Below the pieces are notes generated by a model. That model saw only the letters and a list, made by a program, of their open reading frames with translations. It had not been told where the DNA came from and searched no databases. A program made the position numbers and the translations under genes. A DNA stretch of 64,000 nt, taken from Chryseobacterium defluvii (lineage in GTDB: Bacteria > Bacteroidota > Bacteroidia > Flavobacteriales > Weeksellaceae). Shown piece after piece: positions 33,571 to 41,871 of this stretch. The first letter of the stretch is position 1; each line of letters begins with the position of its first letter. The stretch spans positions 372,001 through 436,000 of the forward strand of contig NZ_RBXB01000003.1 in the NCBI RefSeq assembly GCF_003634775.1, read 5' to 3'.

Positions 33571-34707
33571 ATGGGGCTAATCGCTTTACAAAGTTTTTTG
33601 ATTTTCATTGTCGTTGCTACTGTCCTTATATATGCTTTCGGATACGGCTATCTTTTTAACGGCATTTCAAAAACGTATTTAAAAGGAAAATTAAGCGCCA
33701 ATATTGATGATGGAAAATATTTTTCCAATAACAATATTGCAACGAAAACGCCCAAACCCTGGAAAGAATCGGCACAATATAACAAAACCGAACTACCTAA
33801 AAACTTAGTTGAAAACTTAATTCATTCCAATACGGCTTCTTTTCTGATTATTAAAAACGGAGAATTAGTTCATGAGCAGTATTGGAACGGCTATCATAAG
33901 CTTTCCAAAACCAATTCTTTTTCTATGGCCAAGGCAGTAACCGTAATGTTATTGGGAAAAGCTTTGGAAGAAGGAAAAATAGACAGTATTGATGAAAACC
34001 TTTCAACATTTTTTGAAGAATTTTCAAATAAAGAATTCGGGAAAAACCTGACACTGAAAAATCTGGCACAGATGGAAGCCGGTTTGGACTGGGATGAAGA
34101 CTATAAAAACCCGTTTCTTCCTAACGCTAAAGCTTATTATGGAAGAGATCTGATGAAAGCTACCTTTTCACGTAAATTCAAAGAAGAGCCGGGAACCCGA
34201 TTTGAATATCAAAGCGGTTCTACTCAATTATTGGGATTTGCCGTAAAAAAAGCGATAGGACAATCTTTAGCCAGTTATTTATCTGAAAAATTCTGGATTC
34301 CGTTAGGCATGGAACAAAATGCGGAATGGAGTGCCGATGAAAATGGGATGGAAAAGACCTATTGTTGCATCCACTCTAACAGCAGAGATTTTGCAAAGCT
34401 TGGGCAGCTTTTTTTAGATGACGGAAAAATGGGTGGCCAGCAAATCCTGAACCTCAACTTTATCGAACAAATGAAAACTCCTACCCAAAAATCAGATGAA
34501 ATCTATGGAATGGGGTTCTGGGTCAATAACGACAATCCTGTTAAACATTATTATTTTCTGGGACTTCAGGGACAATATATTATTATGGTTCCGGAACATA
34601 ATATGGTGATTGTAAGAACGGGCAGCTATAACAACCTGCCTAAAAGTGACAGAGGAAGGCCAGATCAGGTAAAATTCCTTGTGAACGAAGCCGTACAATT
34701 ATTTTAG
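33571..34707 (+). CDS. Beta-lactamase-fold (class C/EstB-like) serine hydrolase
   Basis: I prefer the ATG at 33571 (378 aa); a TTG at 33562 is the alternative. An N-terminal transmembrane helix (ALQSFLIFIVVATVLIYAFG) anchors a class C-type domain with the SxxK nucleophile motif in SFSMAKAVTVMLL, the tyrosine motif FEYQSGSTQLLG (Y-x-S in place of Y-x-N), and a C-terminal strand LQGQYIIMVPEHNMVIVRTG where the KTG-like box is replaced by LQGQ. Family members are esterases, peptidases or inactive homologues; true beta-lactamase activity is not indicated. Confidence 0.85.
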   Translation: MGLIALQSFLIFIVVATVLIYAFGYGYLFNGISKTYLKGKLSANIDDGKYFSNNNIATKTPKPWKESAQYNKTELPKNLVENLIHSNTASFLIIKNGELVHEQYWNGYHKLSKTNSFSMAKAVTVMLLGKALEEGKIDSIDENLSTFFEEFSNKEFGKNLTLKNLAQMEAGLDWDEDYKNPFLPNAKAYYGRDLMKATFSRKFKEEPGTRFEYQSGSTQLLGFAVKKAIGQSLASYLSEKFWIPLGMEQNAEWSADENGMEKTYCCIHSNSRDFAKLGQLFLDDGKMGGQQILNLNFIEQMKTPTQKSDEIYGMGFWVNNDNPVKHYYFLGLQGQYIIMVPEHNMVIVRTGSYNNLPKSDRGRPDQVKFLVNEAVQLF

Positions 34708-34718
34708 TTAAAGAAACT

Positions 34719-35330
34719 ATGGAAAAACACAGTCCAAAAGTTGATGAATACATCGAAAAATCTCCGGATTTTGCAAAGCCTATTCTTAATTACCTTCGTG
34801 AAACGATTCATGAAGTATGTCCTGATGCTGAAGAAGCGATCAAATGGAAATTCCCGACGTTCATGTATAAAGGAAAAATCCTTTGTTCGATGACCTCTTT
34901 CAAGCAGTATTGCAGTCTGGGATTCTGGCTGCACGGAGAAATGAAAACGTTACAAGAAATAGATTCTACAGCAGAAAAAAGTTCGATGTTCAGTTTAGGT
35001 AAGCTTACCAAAATGGAAGACCTACCCTCAAAACCTCAACTGAAAAAAGCAATTCTTGAAGCCATGGAATTAACGGAAATGGGAGTTACCATGAAAAGAG
35101 CTGCACCCACAAAAACAGAAACTGAAATTCCTGATTATTTTAAGGAAGCTTTACAGCAAACTGAAAAAGCTTTGGAGGTTTTTGAAAATAAGTCTCCTTC
35201 TTTCAGAAAGGAATATATCATGTGGATCACAGAGGCCAAAACCGAAGCCACCCGGAACAAAAGAATGGAACAATCTTTGGAATGGATTGCCGAAGGCAAA
35301 GGCCGGAACTGGAAATACGAAAAAAAATAA
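34719..35330 (+). CDS. YdeI/OmdA family protein with N-terminal DUF1801 domain
   Basis: The 203-aa protein has an N-terminal DUF1801-like part (VDEYIEKSPDFAKPILNYLR, IKWKFPTFMYKGKILCSMTS) and a C-terminal OmdA/YdeI bacteriocin-protection-like part (PDYFKEALQQTEKALEVFEN, SFRKEYIMWITEAKTEATRN, RMEQSLEWIAEGKGRNWKYE). Function is not established. It follows the serine hydrolase by 11 bp and precedes the TPR regulator by 13 bp, so the three form a likely operon. Confidence 0.85.
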   Translation: MEKHSPKVDEYIEKSPDFAKPILNYLRETIHEVCPDAEEAIKWKFPTFMYKGKILCSMTSFKQYCSLGFWLHGEMKTLQEIDSTAEKSSMFSLGKLTKMEDLPSKPQLKKAILEAMELTEMGVTMKRAAPTKTETEIPDYFKEALQQTEKALEVFENKSPSFRKEYIMWITEAKTEATRNKRMEQSLEWIAEGKGRNWKYEKK

Positions 35331-35343
35331 AAACACAACACCA

Positions 35344-36903
35344 ATGAAGAAAAAAGCCCTATCCGTTTTCTTCTCCCTTATTTCTATCTATCTGTTCTCT
35401 CAATCTTATCAGTTTGAGAGTAAATACAAATATGCGAGACTCCTCTCCTCTAAAAACCCGGACAGCTCAGAAATTGTGCTGAACCAGATTATTGATGTTG
35501 CACAAAAGGAAAATCAACCGCAATATCTGGTAAAAGCCTATTATTTAAAATCATTTAACAGCTATCTGAAGTCAGATGCGAAAAGCAGTCTTGATTTCGC
35601 AGAAAAAGCATTGAAAATAGCTGAACAGAATAATTATGCTATCGGGAAAGCTCTTGCCTACAGAATGCAGGGAACGCAATATGCCAAGCTGGGTCTTTTG
35701 AAAGAATCCTCTCAAAGTCTCACTACCGCACTTTCCGAAGTAAAAAATGATAATACGGATGAAGGACACGAATTGAAAGGAATGATTTATAATTCTTTTT
35801 TAATTCTTCTCAACCAGAATGAATATGGCAAAAAAGAATATTATTCTAAAAATACAATCCGGGAATTTCAGAATATTAAAAATGTCACCCGAAGAAATGA
35901 GCTTCTGGTTTCCGCCTATACCAATATGGGGTATAATTTGTCTGAGGTAAAAAAGTTTGATCAGTCCAAAGTTTTTTTTAAAAAAGCACTTGCACTAGTA
36001 GGGAATGAAAATTATTATCTCAAATGTAATATTCTTCATGACATTGGTTTTTCTTTTTCTGAGCAAAATAAACCGGACAGCGCTGTTTCTTATTTTACAA
36101 AAGCTTTAAAAATTGCTGAAGATTACGGTTTCAATGAGAAAAAAGTAGAGATTACTCAAAATTTAGAAAAAGCTTATTCTCAATTAAAAGATGAAGATAA
36201 TTCTCAGAAATATAAACTCAAACACCTTGAGCTGAAAGACAGTGTAGCCTATAATCAGAAAATGGCGGTAAACCAAACATTGTCTTCCAAAGAAGAACAA
36301 TTTGATGAAAAATTAACTGAAAGTCATACTATTTCCAAAAGTTTAATTATGGCTTGTGTTGTTTTGGCTCTTATACTGGGCATTGTTATCTTCAACAGCA
36401 TACAGCTCAGAAAAAAGCACAAGAAAATGGTTGCTGAAATTTACCAAAAGGGGATTACTCCGGTTTCATATGAAGAAGATCCTCAGGAATCCCAAGAAGA
36501 CCGCAAATCGGATGAAAGTATTCCTGTTTCTGATATAAAAATTTCCCCTGAAGCAGAGGAAAATATTCTGAAAGGGCTGAAAAGCTTTGAAGAAAGCCTT
36601 CATTTTAACAATAAAAACATTTCACGTTACAACCTAGCCAATGAACTGAATGTGAATACGAAATATCTTTCAGCAGTCATTAAAAAGCACAAGAATTTCA
36701 ATTTCAACCAGTATATCAACCATTTACGAATCAATTATATTGTTGATCATCTTAAAAATGACCCTCAATACAGAAAATATAAGATCAATCATCTGGCTGA
36801 TCTCACAGGATATTCTTCACACAGCGCTTTTTCTCTTGAATTCAGAAAAATCACGGGAATGCACCCTTCTGCATTTATAAAAGCGCTGGAAGATATTTCT
36901 TAG
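35344..36903 (+). CDS. TPR sensor protein with transmembrane helix and AraC-type DNA-binding domain
   Basis: I start at 35344 (MKKKALSVFFSLISIYLFSQ, a signal peptide), giving 519 aa; the open frame extends upstream only as overlap with the previous gene. Residues about 25-325 are TPR repeats (KSSLDFAEKALKIAEQNNYA, GLLKESSQSLTTALSE), a transmembrane helix follows (LIMACVVLALILGIVIFNSI), and the C-terminal ~110 residues form an AraC HTH (NLANELNVNTKYLSAVIKKH, then INHLADLTGYSSHSAFSLEF). This is a one-component membrane sensor layout common in flavobacteria. It converges on the C1q-like genes, so these are not its operon partners, but they could be targets. Confidence 0.88.
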   Translation: MKKKALSVFFSLISIYLFSQSYQFESKYKYARLLSSKNPDSSEIVLNQIIDVAQKENQPQYLVKAYYLKSFNSYLKSDAKSSLDFAEKALKIAEQNNYAIGKALAYRMQGTQYAKLGLLKESSQSLTTALSEVKNDNTDEGHELKGMIYNSFLILLNQNEYGKKEYYSKNTIREFQNIKNVTRRNELLVSAYTNMGYNLSEVKKFDQSKVFFKKALALVGNENYYLKCNILHDIGFSFSEQNKPDSAVSYFTKALKIAEDYGFNEKKVEITQNLEKAYSQLKDEDNSQKYKLKHLELKDSVAYNQKMAVNQTLSSKEEQFDEKLTESHTISKSLIMACVVLALILGIVIFNSIQLRKKHKKMVAEIYQKGITPVSYEEDPQESQEDRKSDESIPVSDIKISPEAEENILKGLKSFEESLHFNNKNISRYNLANELNVNTKYLSAVIKKHKNFNFNQYINHLRINYIVDHLKNDPQYRKYKINHLADLTGYSSHSAFSLEFRKITGMHPSAFIKALEDIS

Positions 36904-37818
36904 TTATTGTTCCGCAATGGTAAGATTGTTATAACCTCCTGTATTATTCAGTGATAAATTAGGCAGATCCGAATTATTCAGGTTGAACCAGATATACGGC
37001 ATCAGTCTTTGTCCTGCAGTCATATAAAAAGAAGCGGTACAGTTACTTCCCGCATCAATATTTCCGATGCTGTTGGAAGACATGGTATTAACACATTTTA
37101 CTGTATTAACAATATTCGCCGGTGTTAAACCGATCGTATTATCATACAATTGCCAGATAGCTTCTATCTGAATGGGATTTAATGGATCTACCGTGTAATT
37201 GATAGCCAGAGAAGACATATCTGTCGTAAAAGAAGCAATATAGACTCCATTACGAGGTGCTGTGAAAACACCTGTAGTCGCATTGAAGCTGGTCCCGGAG
37301 TTGCTTTCAAAAGTTTTCGTCCAGCCTACCAGATAATTGCTTTGACGGTTTTGTAATCCTGTTGTCGTTGTGGCTGCAGCGGGAGTGATCAGTTTAACGT
37401 TATTATTGGTTTTTGAAGCAATAACGATCACTTTATTGGTTACCGGCTGAGCGGTAAGCAGAGGAAGCCATTCATTTCCGTTAGAATATTCCACGCGGTT
37501 ATTATACCGTATTGCTCCTTCATCTGCCGCCGCTGCCGTTAAAGCAGAAGTTCCAAAGCCAATGGCCCCGTTTCCCGAATTTCGGACATCCACTTTTACA
37601 GCAGGAGAATGAGTGCCTGCTCCCACACTGCCTGTATTCGTTACTAAGATATCATTACTTTGCTGTATGGGAGTAAATAGAGTTCCCGTTACCGGATTAT
37701 CTTTTTGTCCGTCAACATGCAAAATCCCTCTCGGATTTGGGGTATTAATTCCCATCTGGGAAAATACATGGTTAAAGCTCAATAATACTATCATTAAAAA
37801 AATATTCTTTATCATCAT
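36904..37818 (-). CDS. Secreted C1q/TNF-like jelly-roll protein, paralogue 3 of 3
   Basis: The 304-aa protein has a signal peptide (IFLMIVLLSFNHVFSQ), then the repeat-family head MGINTPNPRGILHVDGQKDN and a middle segment GAIGFGTSALTAAAADEGAI. The C-terminal C1q-like beta domain is marked by NATTGVFTAPRNGVYIASFT. It is tandem with two paralogues and last in their operon. The heads resemble the GIGTxxP-type N-terminal modules of flavobacterial tail-fibre or adhesin-like proteins. Cell-surface binding is plausible; no T9SS domain is seen. A start two codons later (MIKNIF) is equally possible. Confidence 0.82.
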   Translation of the reverse strand: MMIKNIFLMIVLLSFNHVFSQMGINTPNPRGILHVDGQKDNPVTGTLFTPIQQSNDILVTNTGSVGAGTHSPAVKVDVRNSGNGAIGFGTSALTAAAADEGAIRYNNRVEYSNGNEWLPLLTAQPVTNKVIVIASKTNNNVKLITPAAATTTTGLQNRQSNYLVGWTKTFESNSGTSFNATTGVFTAPRNGVYIASFTTDMSSLAINYTVDPLNPIQIEAIWQLYDNTIGLTPANIVNTVKCVNTMSSNSIGNIDAGSNCTASFYMTAGQRLMPYIWFNLNNSDLPNLSLNNTGGYNNLTIAEQ

Positions 37819-37827
37819 TGTATGTTT

Positions 37828-38646
37828 TTATAATCCGAAAATACTTACTGAAGTAAGGGTTGCATCGCTATCCAGCGTTTTGGAGCTTCCCAGACTTTGG
37901 GTAAGGCTTACTGTAATATTATCTCCCTGGTTAAGATTAAAAATTCCGGAGCAATTTCCTGCCACTCTATTGGAGATTGTATTATTTCCCGGATAACTTC
38001 CTACGCATTTGAATACTTTATTCGTGGCAGAAGATGCTGAATTGGTCTGAATCAGGCTTTCAAAACGGGCATCATTGGCAATAGTTCCCGAAGACAAGGA
38101 AAATGTAAAAGAAACAATGTATATTCCTGTTTTTGAAGCGGTAAAAACCCCTGTTGAAGAATTAAAACTGCCATTAACATCTGTCTTTTCAGTCCAGTTC
38201 GTAATGGCAGTCTGCACACCACTGCTGAAATTCTGCATTGAAGAATTTTCAGCATCAACAAAATCATTCGGGACTTTATGAGCTAAAGTTACCCAAGTGG
38301 TTCCATTAGAGTAACTCAGATCCTGAGTTCCTGAATTATATCGTAATGCTCCTGCTTTTGCTGCCGAAGCCGTTTGTGACGTTTCCCCTATTCCAATAGC
38401 ATTCAAACGTTCATTTGATCTTAAATCCAGTCTTGTTTTAGGAGCTTTTGTTCCTATTCCTATATTCCCGGAAGAAGTTACCATCACATCGTCGTAATAG
38501 GTAGACGGTGATGTTGCAGAGGTATTTTTCTGACCATCTATGTGGATGATTCCTTCTGGTGAAGACATATTAATACCAATCTGTGCACTGACAAAACTGC
38601 AAAAAGAAATCAGATACATACCTATCAGGCTTTTTTTCATATTCAT
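37828..38646 (-). CDS. Secreted C1q/TNF-like jelly-roll protein, paralogue 2 of 3
   Basis: The 272-aa protein has a signal peptide (SLIGMYLISFCSFVSAQ), the shared head IGINMSSPEGIIHIDGQKNT, a GNIGIGTKAPKTRLDLRSNE module, and a C1q-like C-terminal domain (NSSTGVFTASKTGIYIVSFT). The same order of modules as its neighbours shows tandem duplication. It sits 9 bp upstream of paralogue 3 on the minus strand. The C-terminal domain has diverged more than the head. Confidence 0.83.
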   Translation of the reverse strand: MNMKKSLIGMYLISFCSFVSAQIGINMSSPEGIIHIDGQKNTSATSPSTYYDDVMVTSSGNIGIGTKAPKTRLDLRSNERLNAIGIGETSQTASAAKAGALRYNSGTQDLSYSNGTTWVTLAHKVPNDFVDAENSSMQNFSSGVQTAITNWTEKTDVNGSFNSSTGVFTASKTGIYIVSFTFSLSSGTIANDARFESLIQTNSASSATNKVFKCVGSYPGNNTISNRVAGNCSGIFNLNQGDNITVSLTQSLGSSKTLDSDATLTSVSIFGL

Positions 38647-38650
38647 TGTG

Positions 38651-39511
38651 TTATTGTTCTACTATTGAAAGATTTATAAATCCATAATCGTTACTTGCAG
38701 GAGTAGTATCCGTTCTCAAGCTCAGGTTTCCGTTATACACGGATTGGTAAATCTGAGGCTGGAATGTATCTCCTTTATTTAATTGCACTCCCGCAACACA
38801 TGATCCGGCGATCTGTGCCTGTTTGGATGTATTGGAAAAAGACTTGATACATTTTTTGACGACTGTGCTTCCGTTTACTACATACCGGGCTTCGGAAAAA
38901 TATCCTGAAACAATAGGAATTCTTACAAAATCATAGGTAAACGACACCAGGTAAACACCGGTTCTTGGAGCTGTGAAAACCCCTGTTGCAGAATTAAAAT
39001 TAGTGGTTGGATCAGAAATCTCATTCCAGCCTGCAATTCCTGTAGAAACCTGATAGGGTATTTTAATGGCAAAATTAGCCGCCTGGATATTAGCCACTAC
39101 GACGGCTTTGGTTGGGGCAGAAATAAGGTCCTGCCAGACAACACCATCAGAATATTGCATCTTCCCGCCATTTAAGGGGTTGTACCTCATCGCTCCCGCT
39201 CCGGCTACTGCAGCTGTTTGTGTGGTTTCTCCAATTCCGATAGCATTATCTGTATTATTAGCGGAACGAACATCCAGCTTAGTGGCCGGAGACAAAGTCC
39301 CCACCCCTATTTCCCCTGAAGCGGTAAAAATAACGTCGTTGGCAATTTGGGCAGAAGTTGGAGCTCCGGTTGATGGATTATCTTTAGCTCCATCGATATG
39401 AAATGTTGCCTGAGGATTGGAAGTTCTAATTCCTACTTGCGCTTTTGTGCTATTCAGAAAAAAGCAGCCCAAAATCAGCACGGCCTTCAGCAAGGCGATA
39501 AAATTTTTCAT
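38651..39511 (-). CDS. Secreted C1q/TNF-like jelly-roll protein, paralogue 1 of 3
   Basis: The 286-aa protein is the first gene of the trio. It has a signal peptide (AVLILGCFFLNSTKAQ), the head VGIRTSNPQATFHIDGAKDN, a GEIGVGTLSPATKLDVRSAN module and a C1q-like domain (NSATGVFTAPRTGVYLVSFT). A complete -33/-7 promoter (39582 to 39550, minus strand) drives the three genes. C1q/TNF folds form trimers that bind ligands or surfaces; the specific role is unknown. Confidence 0.83.
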   Translation of the reverse strand: MKNFIALLKAVLILGCFFLNSTKAQVGIRTSNPQATFHIDGAKDNPSTGAPTSAQIANDVIFTASGEIGVGTLSPATKLDVRSANNTDNAIGIGETTQTAAVAGAGAMRYNPLNGGKMQYSDGVVWQDLISAPTKAVVVANIQAANFAIKIPYQVSTGIAGWNEISDPTTNFNSATGVFTAPRTGVYLVSFTYDFVRIPIVSGYFSEARYVVNGSTVVKKCIKSFSNTSKQAQIAGSCVAGVQLNKGDTFQPQIYQSVYNGNLSLRTDTTPASNDYGFINLSIVEQ

Positions 39512-39549
39512 GTGAATGTTGTGTTTTTTAAAATCGTGAAATTCTGTGG

Positions 39550-39582
39550 CAAAGGTAAACCCAAAAAGAAGTCAGCTGCAAA
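39550..39582 (-). promoter_or_regulatory. Promoter of the C1q-like operon
   Basis: Minus strand: TTTG at 39582-39579, 21 nt, then TACCTTTG at 39557-39550. This is a full match to the Bacteroidota TTTG-N19-21-TAnnTTTG consensus, with about 35 bp to the first start codon. Confidence 0.72.
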
Positions 39583-39730
39583 CAACAAAACACGCGTGAA
39601 ATTCAACCAACTGAAAAACAATTAATTACATATTATTTTACAATGATAAAATTCGGAATTTTAATACAAATTCTTAAAAAATACTCCCGGTTTTAATAGG
39701 GAATTTACCTGATTGTGAAATTTAAGGCTA

Positions 39731-41008
39731 TTAGTGAAACCTGAAATTAGCTTCAGGTAATGTATTATTTTTCAGGAAAGCTTCATACTCCGGTGAAAGC
39801 TTGGCACGACCGAAAGTATTTTTCCCGCTCATACTTCCAAGACGGACTTTATCTTTTCCGTATTTTTTGTTCAAAGCATCCATTGCTCTCATGACAGGCA
39901 GGTGCTGATTTTGAGTATCTTTTTCAAAAAGGCTGATCAGTCTTTCATTTTCCGGAACAAAGTCATTCACCACTACACCGGCTCTTTTATAATGAAATCC
40001 TTCTTTATAAATAGCTTCAAAAAGTTCATTGGCTACTCTTCCGATAAGAATGGAAGAATTGGTAGGGTTGGGCAGGATCTGAGTGATTGCTTTTTTATAT
40101 TCGGGAAGGTCTTTTCTGAAACGGTTCGTCTGTACAAAAACTGTGATCATTTTACAGCATGTATTTTGCTTTCTCAGTCTTTCAGAACAATACATCGCGA
40201 ATGTTTCCACACGTTCTCTCACTTCTTCTTTGGTGGTAAGCATTTCCATAAAGCTCCGGGTAACGGCAATAGACTTTTTGGGGGAAACACCTGATAGTTC
40301 CAACTGGCGGATTCCTTTCAATTCATTAATCATTCTCACTCCATGAATTCCCATCATCTTGCGGACCCACATTTCAGGTTTCTGAAGCAAATCCCAGGCT
40401 TTATGCACTCCGTTATCCCGCATTTTTACACCTAATTTCCATCCGATTCCCCAAACATCCTCTATAGGAAGCCACTTCAATGCTTTCTCTATTTTATCCT
40501 GGGTATCTAAAACATATACACCTTCAAACTGTTGCGGATATTTTTTTACGATCCTGTTGGCAATCTTGCATAGGGTTTTTGTAGGAGCAATCCCTATGCT
40601 TACTGGGATGCCGGTGTCTTCCATGATCTTGTTCCGGATCTCAAGGCAGTAGTTATAAATATTAACATACTTAAAACTGGTAAGATCCAGGAAAAGCTCA
40701 TCAATACTATAGATTTCATAATCCGCCTTATCAACATATGACGCTGCAATATTGATTACCTGCTGGCTTTTGAAATTATAATATTCAAATTTGGCGGAAA
40801 AGCTTTTCACATCATGTTCTTTGAAAAGATCTTTATACTTAAACGCCGGTGCTCCCATAGGAATTCCCAACGCTTGGGCTTCTCTGCTTCTGGACACTAC
40901 ACAGCCGTCATTATTGGAAAGGACTACAACAGGCTTGTTTTCCAGTGAAGAATCCAACGTTCTTTCACAGGAAACAAAAAAATTATTGCAGTCTACTAAC
41001 GCGTACAT
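39731..41008 (-). CDS. umuC: Y-family translesion DNA polymerase, UmuC-type
   Basis: The 425-aa protein has the Y-family palm residues ([14 protein letters not shown], Asp6; [10 protein letters not shown], Asp103-Glu104), the UmuC-type [20 protein letters not shown], an HhH region ([13 protein letters not shown]), and the little-finger domain. UmuC proteins form error-prone Pol V with cleaved UmuD. No umuD-like gene lies within the neighbouring sequence. Upstream are a -7 box (41033 to 41026, minus strand) and a 16-bp perfect palindrome (41081-41096). It is divergent from the WYL-motif-controlled endopeptidase gene. Confidence 0.93.
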   Translation of the reverse strand: MYALVDCNNFFVSCERTLDSSLENKPVVVLSNNDGCVVSRSREAQALGIPMGAPAFKYKDLFKEHDVKSFSAKFEYYNFKSQQVINIAASYVDKADYEIYSIDELFLDLTSFKYVNIYNYCLEIRNKIMEDTGIPVSIGIAPTKTLCKIANRIVKKYPQQFEGVYVLDTQDKIEKALKWLPIEDVWGIGWKLGVKMRDNGVHKAWDLLQKPEMWVRKMMGIHGVRMINELKGIRQLELSGVSPKKSIAVTRSFMEMLTTKEEVRERVETFAMYCSERLRKQNTCCKMITVFVQTNRFRKDLPEYKKAITQILPNPTNSSILIGRVANELFEAIYKEGFHYKRAGVVVNDFVPENERLISLFEKDTQNQHLPVMRAMDALNKKYGKDKVRLGSMSGKNTFGRAKLSPEYEAFLKNNTLPEANFRFH

Positions 41009-41025
41009 GATGAGGTTATTTTAAG

Positions 41026-41033
41026 CAAAATTA
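41026..41033 (-). promoter_or_regulatory. -7 box of umuC
   Basis: The minus strand reads TAATTTTG, matching TAnnTTTG, 17 bp before the umuC ATG. Confidence 0.5.
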
Positions 41034-41080
41034 TGATTTTTGAATGAGAAATTCAGATCTTGTTCAAAATTTAACAATAG

Positions 41081-41096
41081 ATTCAATCGATTGAAT
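41081..41096. promoter_or_regulatory. 16-bp perfect palindrome upstream of umuC, possible operator
   Basis: ATTCAATCGATTGAAT is a perfect palindrome 48 bp upstream of the umuC -7 box and 27 bp left of the first WYL-type motif. Its position between umuC and the endopeptidase gene suggests a regulator site; no cognate protein is known. Confidence 0.45.
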
Positions 41097-41123
41097 TACA
41101 ACATATTAAATATTTTAAAAATA

Positions 41124-41157
41124 CGTCAAGTTCTGTCGTATTCCACTTTTACTTTTG
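41124..41157 (+). promoter_or_regulatory. WYL-regulon promoter 1 (endopeptidase gene)
   Basis: The motif CGTCAAGTTCTGTCG (41124-41138) is followed after exactly 11 nt by the -7 box TACTTTTG (41150-41157). The motif occupies the place of the -33 box. The start codon follows at 41187. Confidence 0.85.
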
Positions 41158-41186
41158 CCTTTTAGAACCTAGTAAAAATTAAAATT

Positions 41187-41687
41187 ATGGACAAAATATC
41201 TTTACAACGAATTGAAAAACTGCATCCTTCGGTAAGAGAGGAGGTAAAAAGGATTATTAAAGAATGTGATGCGGCTCTTACCGGAAGAGCCAAGGTACGA
41301 ATTACTCAGGGATTAAGATCTTTTGAGGAACAGGAAAGGCTTTACGCCATCGGAAGAATCACAACAGGAAAAAAAGTAACCAACGCCAAAGCAGGACAAA
41401 GCATCCATAATTATGGATTTGCGGTTGATATTTGTATGATTATTGACGGAAAAGCGGCAAGTTGGGATACGGTAAAAGACTGGGATAATGACCAAGTAGC
41501 CGATTGGTATGAATGTGTAAAAATTTTTGCCAGACATGGTTGGGATTGGGGCGGTAACTGGAAGACTTTTAAAGACCTTCCTCACTTCGAAAAAAAGAGT
41601 ATTCCAACAAAAAAAGGACCCATCAAAACCACCTGGAGAGCACTCTTTAAAATAGCCAGAGATAAGGATGGATATGTAATTCTTTAA
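41187..41687 (+). CDS. M15-family peptidoglycan L-alanyl-D-glutamate endopeptidase (CwlK/endolysin-like)
   Basis: The 166-aa protein has the M15C zinc-peptidase motifs: VRITQGLRSFEEQERLY, SIHNYGFAVD (His74, Asp81) and DLPHFE (His133). The closest known types are phage endolysins and CwlK-like enzymes that cut the L-Ala-D-Glu bond of peptidoglycan. There is no signal peptide, so like an endolysin it would need help or lysis to reach the wall. It is driven by the first of five WYL-type motif promoters, linking it to the toxin-like operon downstream. Prophage structural genes are not visible. Confidence 0.88.
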   Translation: MDKISLQRIEKLHPSVREEVKRIIKECDAALTGRAKVRITQGLRSFEEQERLYAIGRITTGKKVTNAKAGQSIHNYGFAVDICMIIDGKAASWDTVKDWDNDQVADWYECVKIFARHGWDWGGNWKTFKDLPHFEKKSIPTKKGPIKTTWRALFKIARDKDGYVIL

Positions 41688-41717
41688 TTCTCTTGTATTT
41701 GAAAATTAATTTTAATA

Positions 41718-41751
41718 CGTCAAGTTCTGTCGCTTCCTCCACCTACCTTTG
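41718..41751 (+). promoter_or_regulatory. WYL-regulon promoter 2 (patatin gene)
   Basis: CGTCAAGTTCTGTCG (41718-41732), 11 nt, TACCTTTG (41744-41751). The 15-bp motif is identical to that of promoter 1. A leader of about 115 nt precedes the patatin start codon. Confidence 0.85.
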
Positions 41752-41795
41752 CTTTACAGGAAAACACCAAAAAACAATACAAATACACGTAGGAA

Positions 41796-41828
41796 AAACC
41801 AATAGTTTTTGAAAGAAATTATTGGTTT
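41796..41828 (+). other. Leader hairpin upstream of the patatin gene
   Basis: AAACCAATA (41796-41804) can pair with TATTGGTTT (41820-41828), 9 bp with a 15-nt loop, in the transcribed leader. No T run follows directly, so it is not a clear terminator; a role in mRNA stability or translation is possible. Confidence 0.35.
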
Positions 41829-41871
41829 ACTTGTCTAAAAAAGGTTCGTTTTCTTATTTAATTAAAGCATC

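Noticed and set aside
35182..35343. N-terminal extension of the TPR-AraC protein
   Set aside because: It overlaps the end of the YdeI-family gene in another frame; the ATG at 35344 gives a proper signal peptide.
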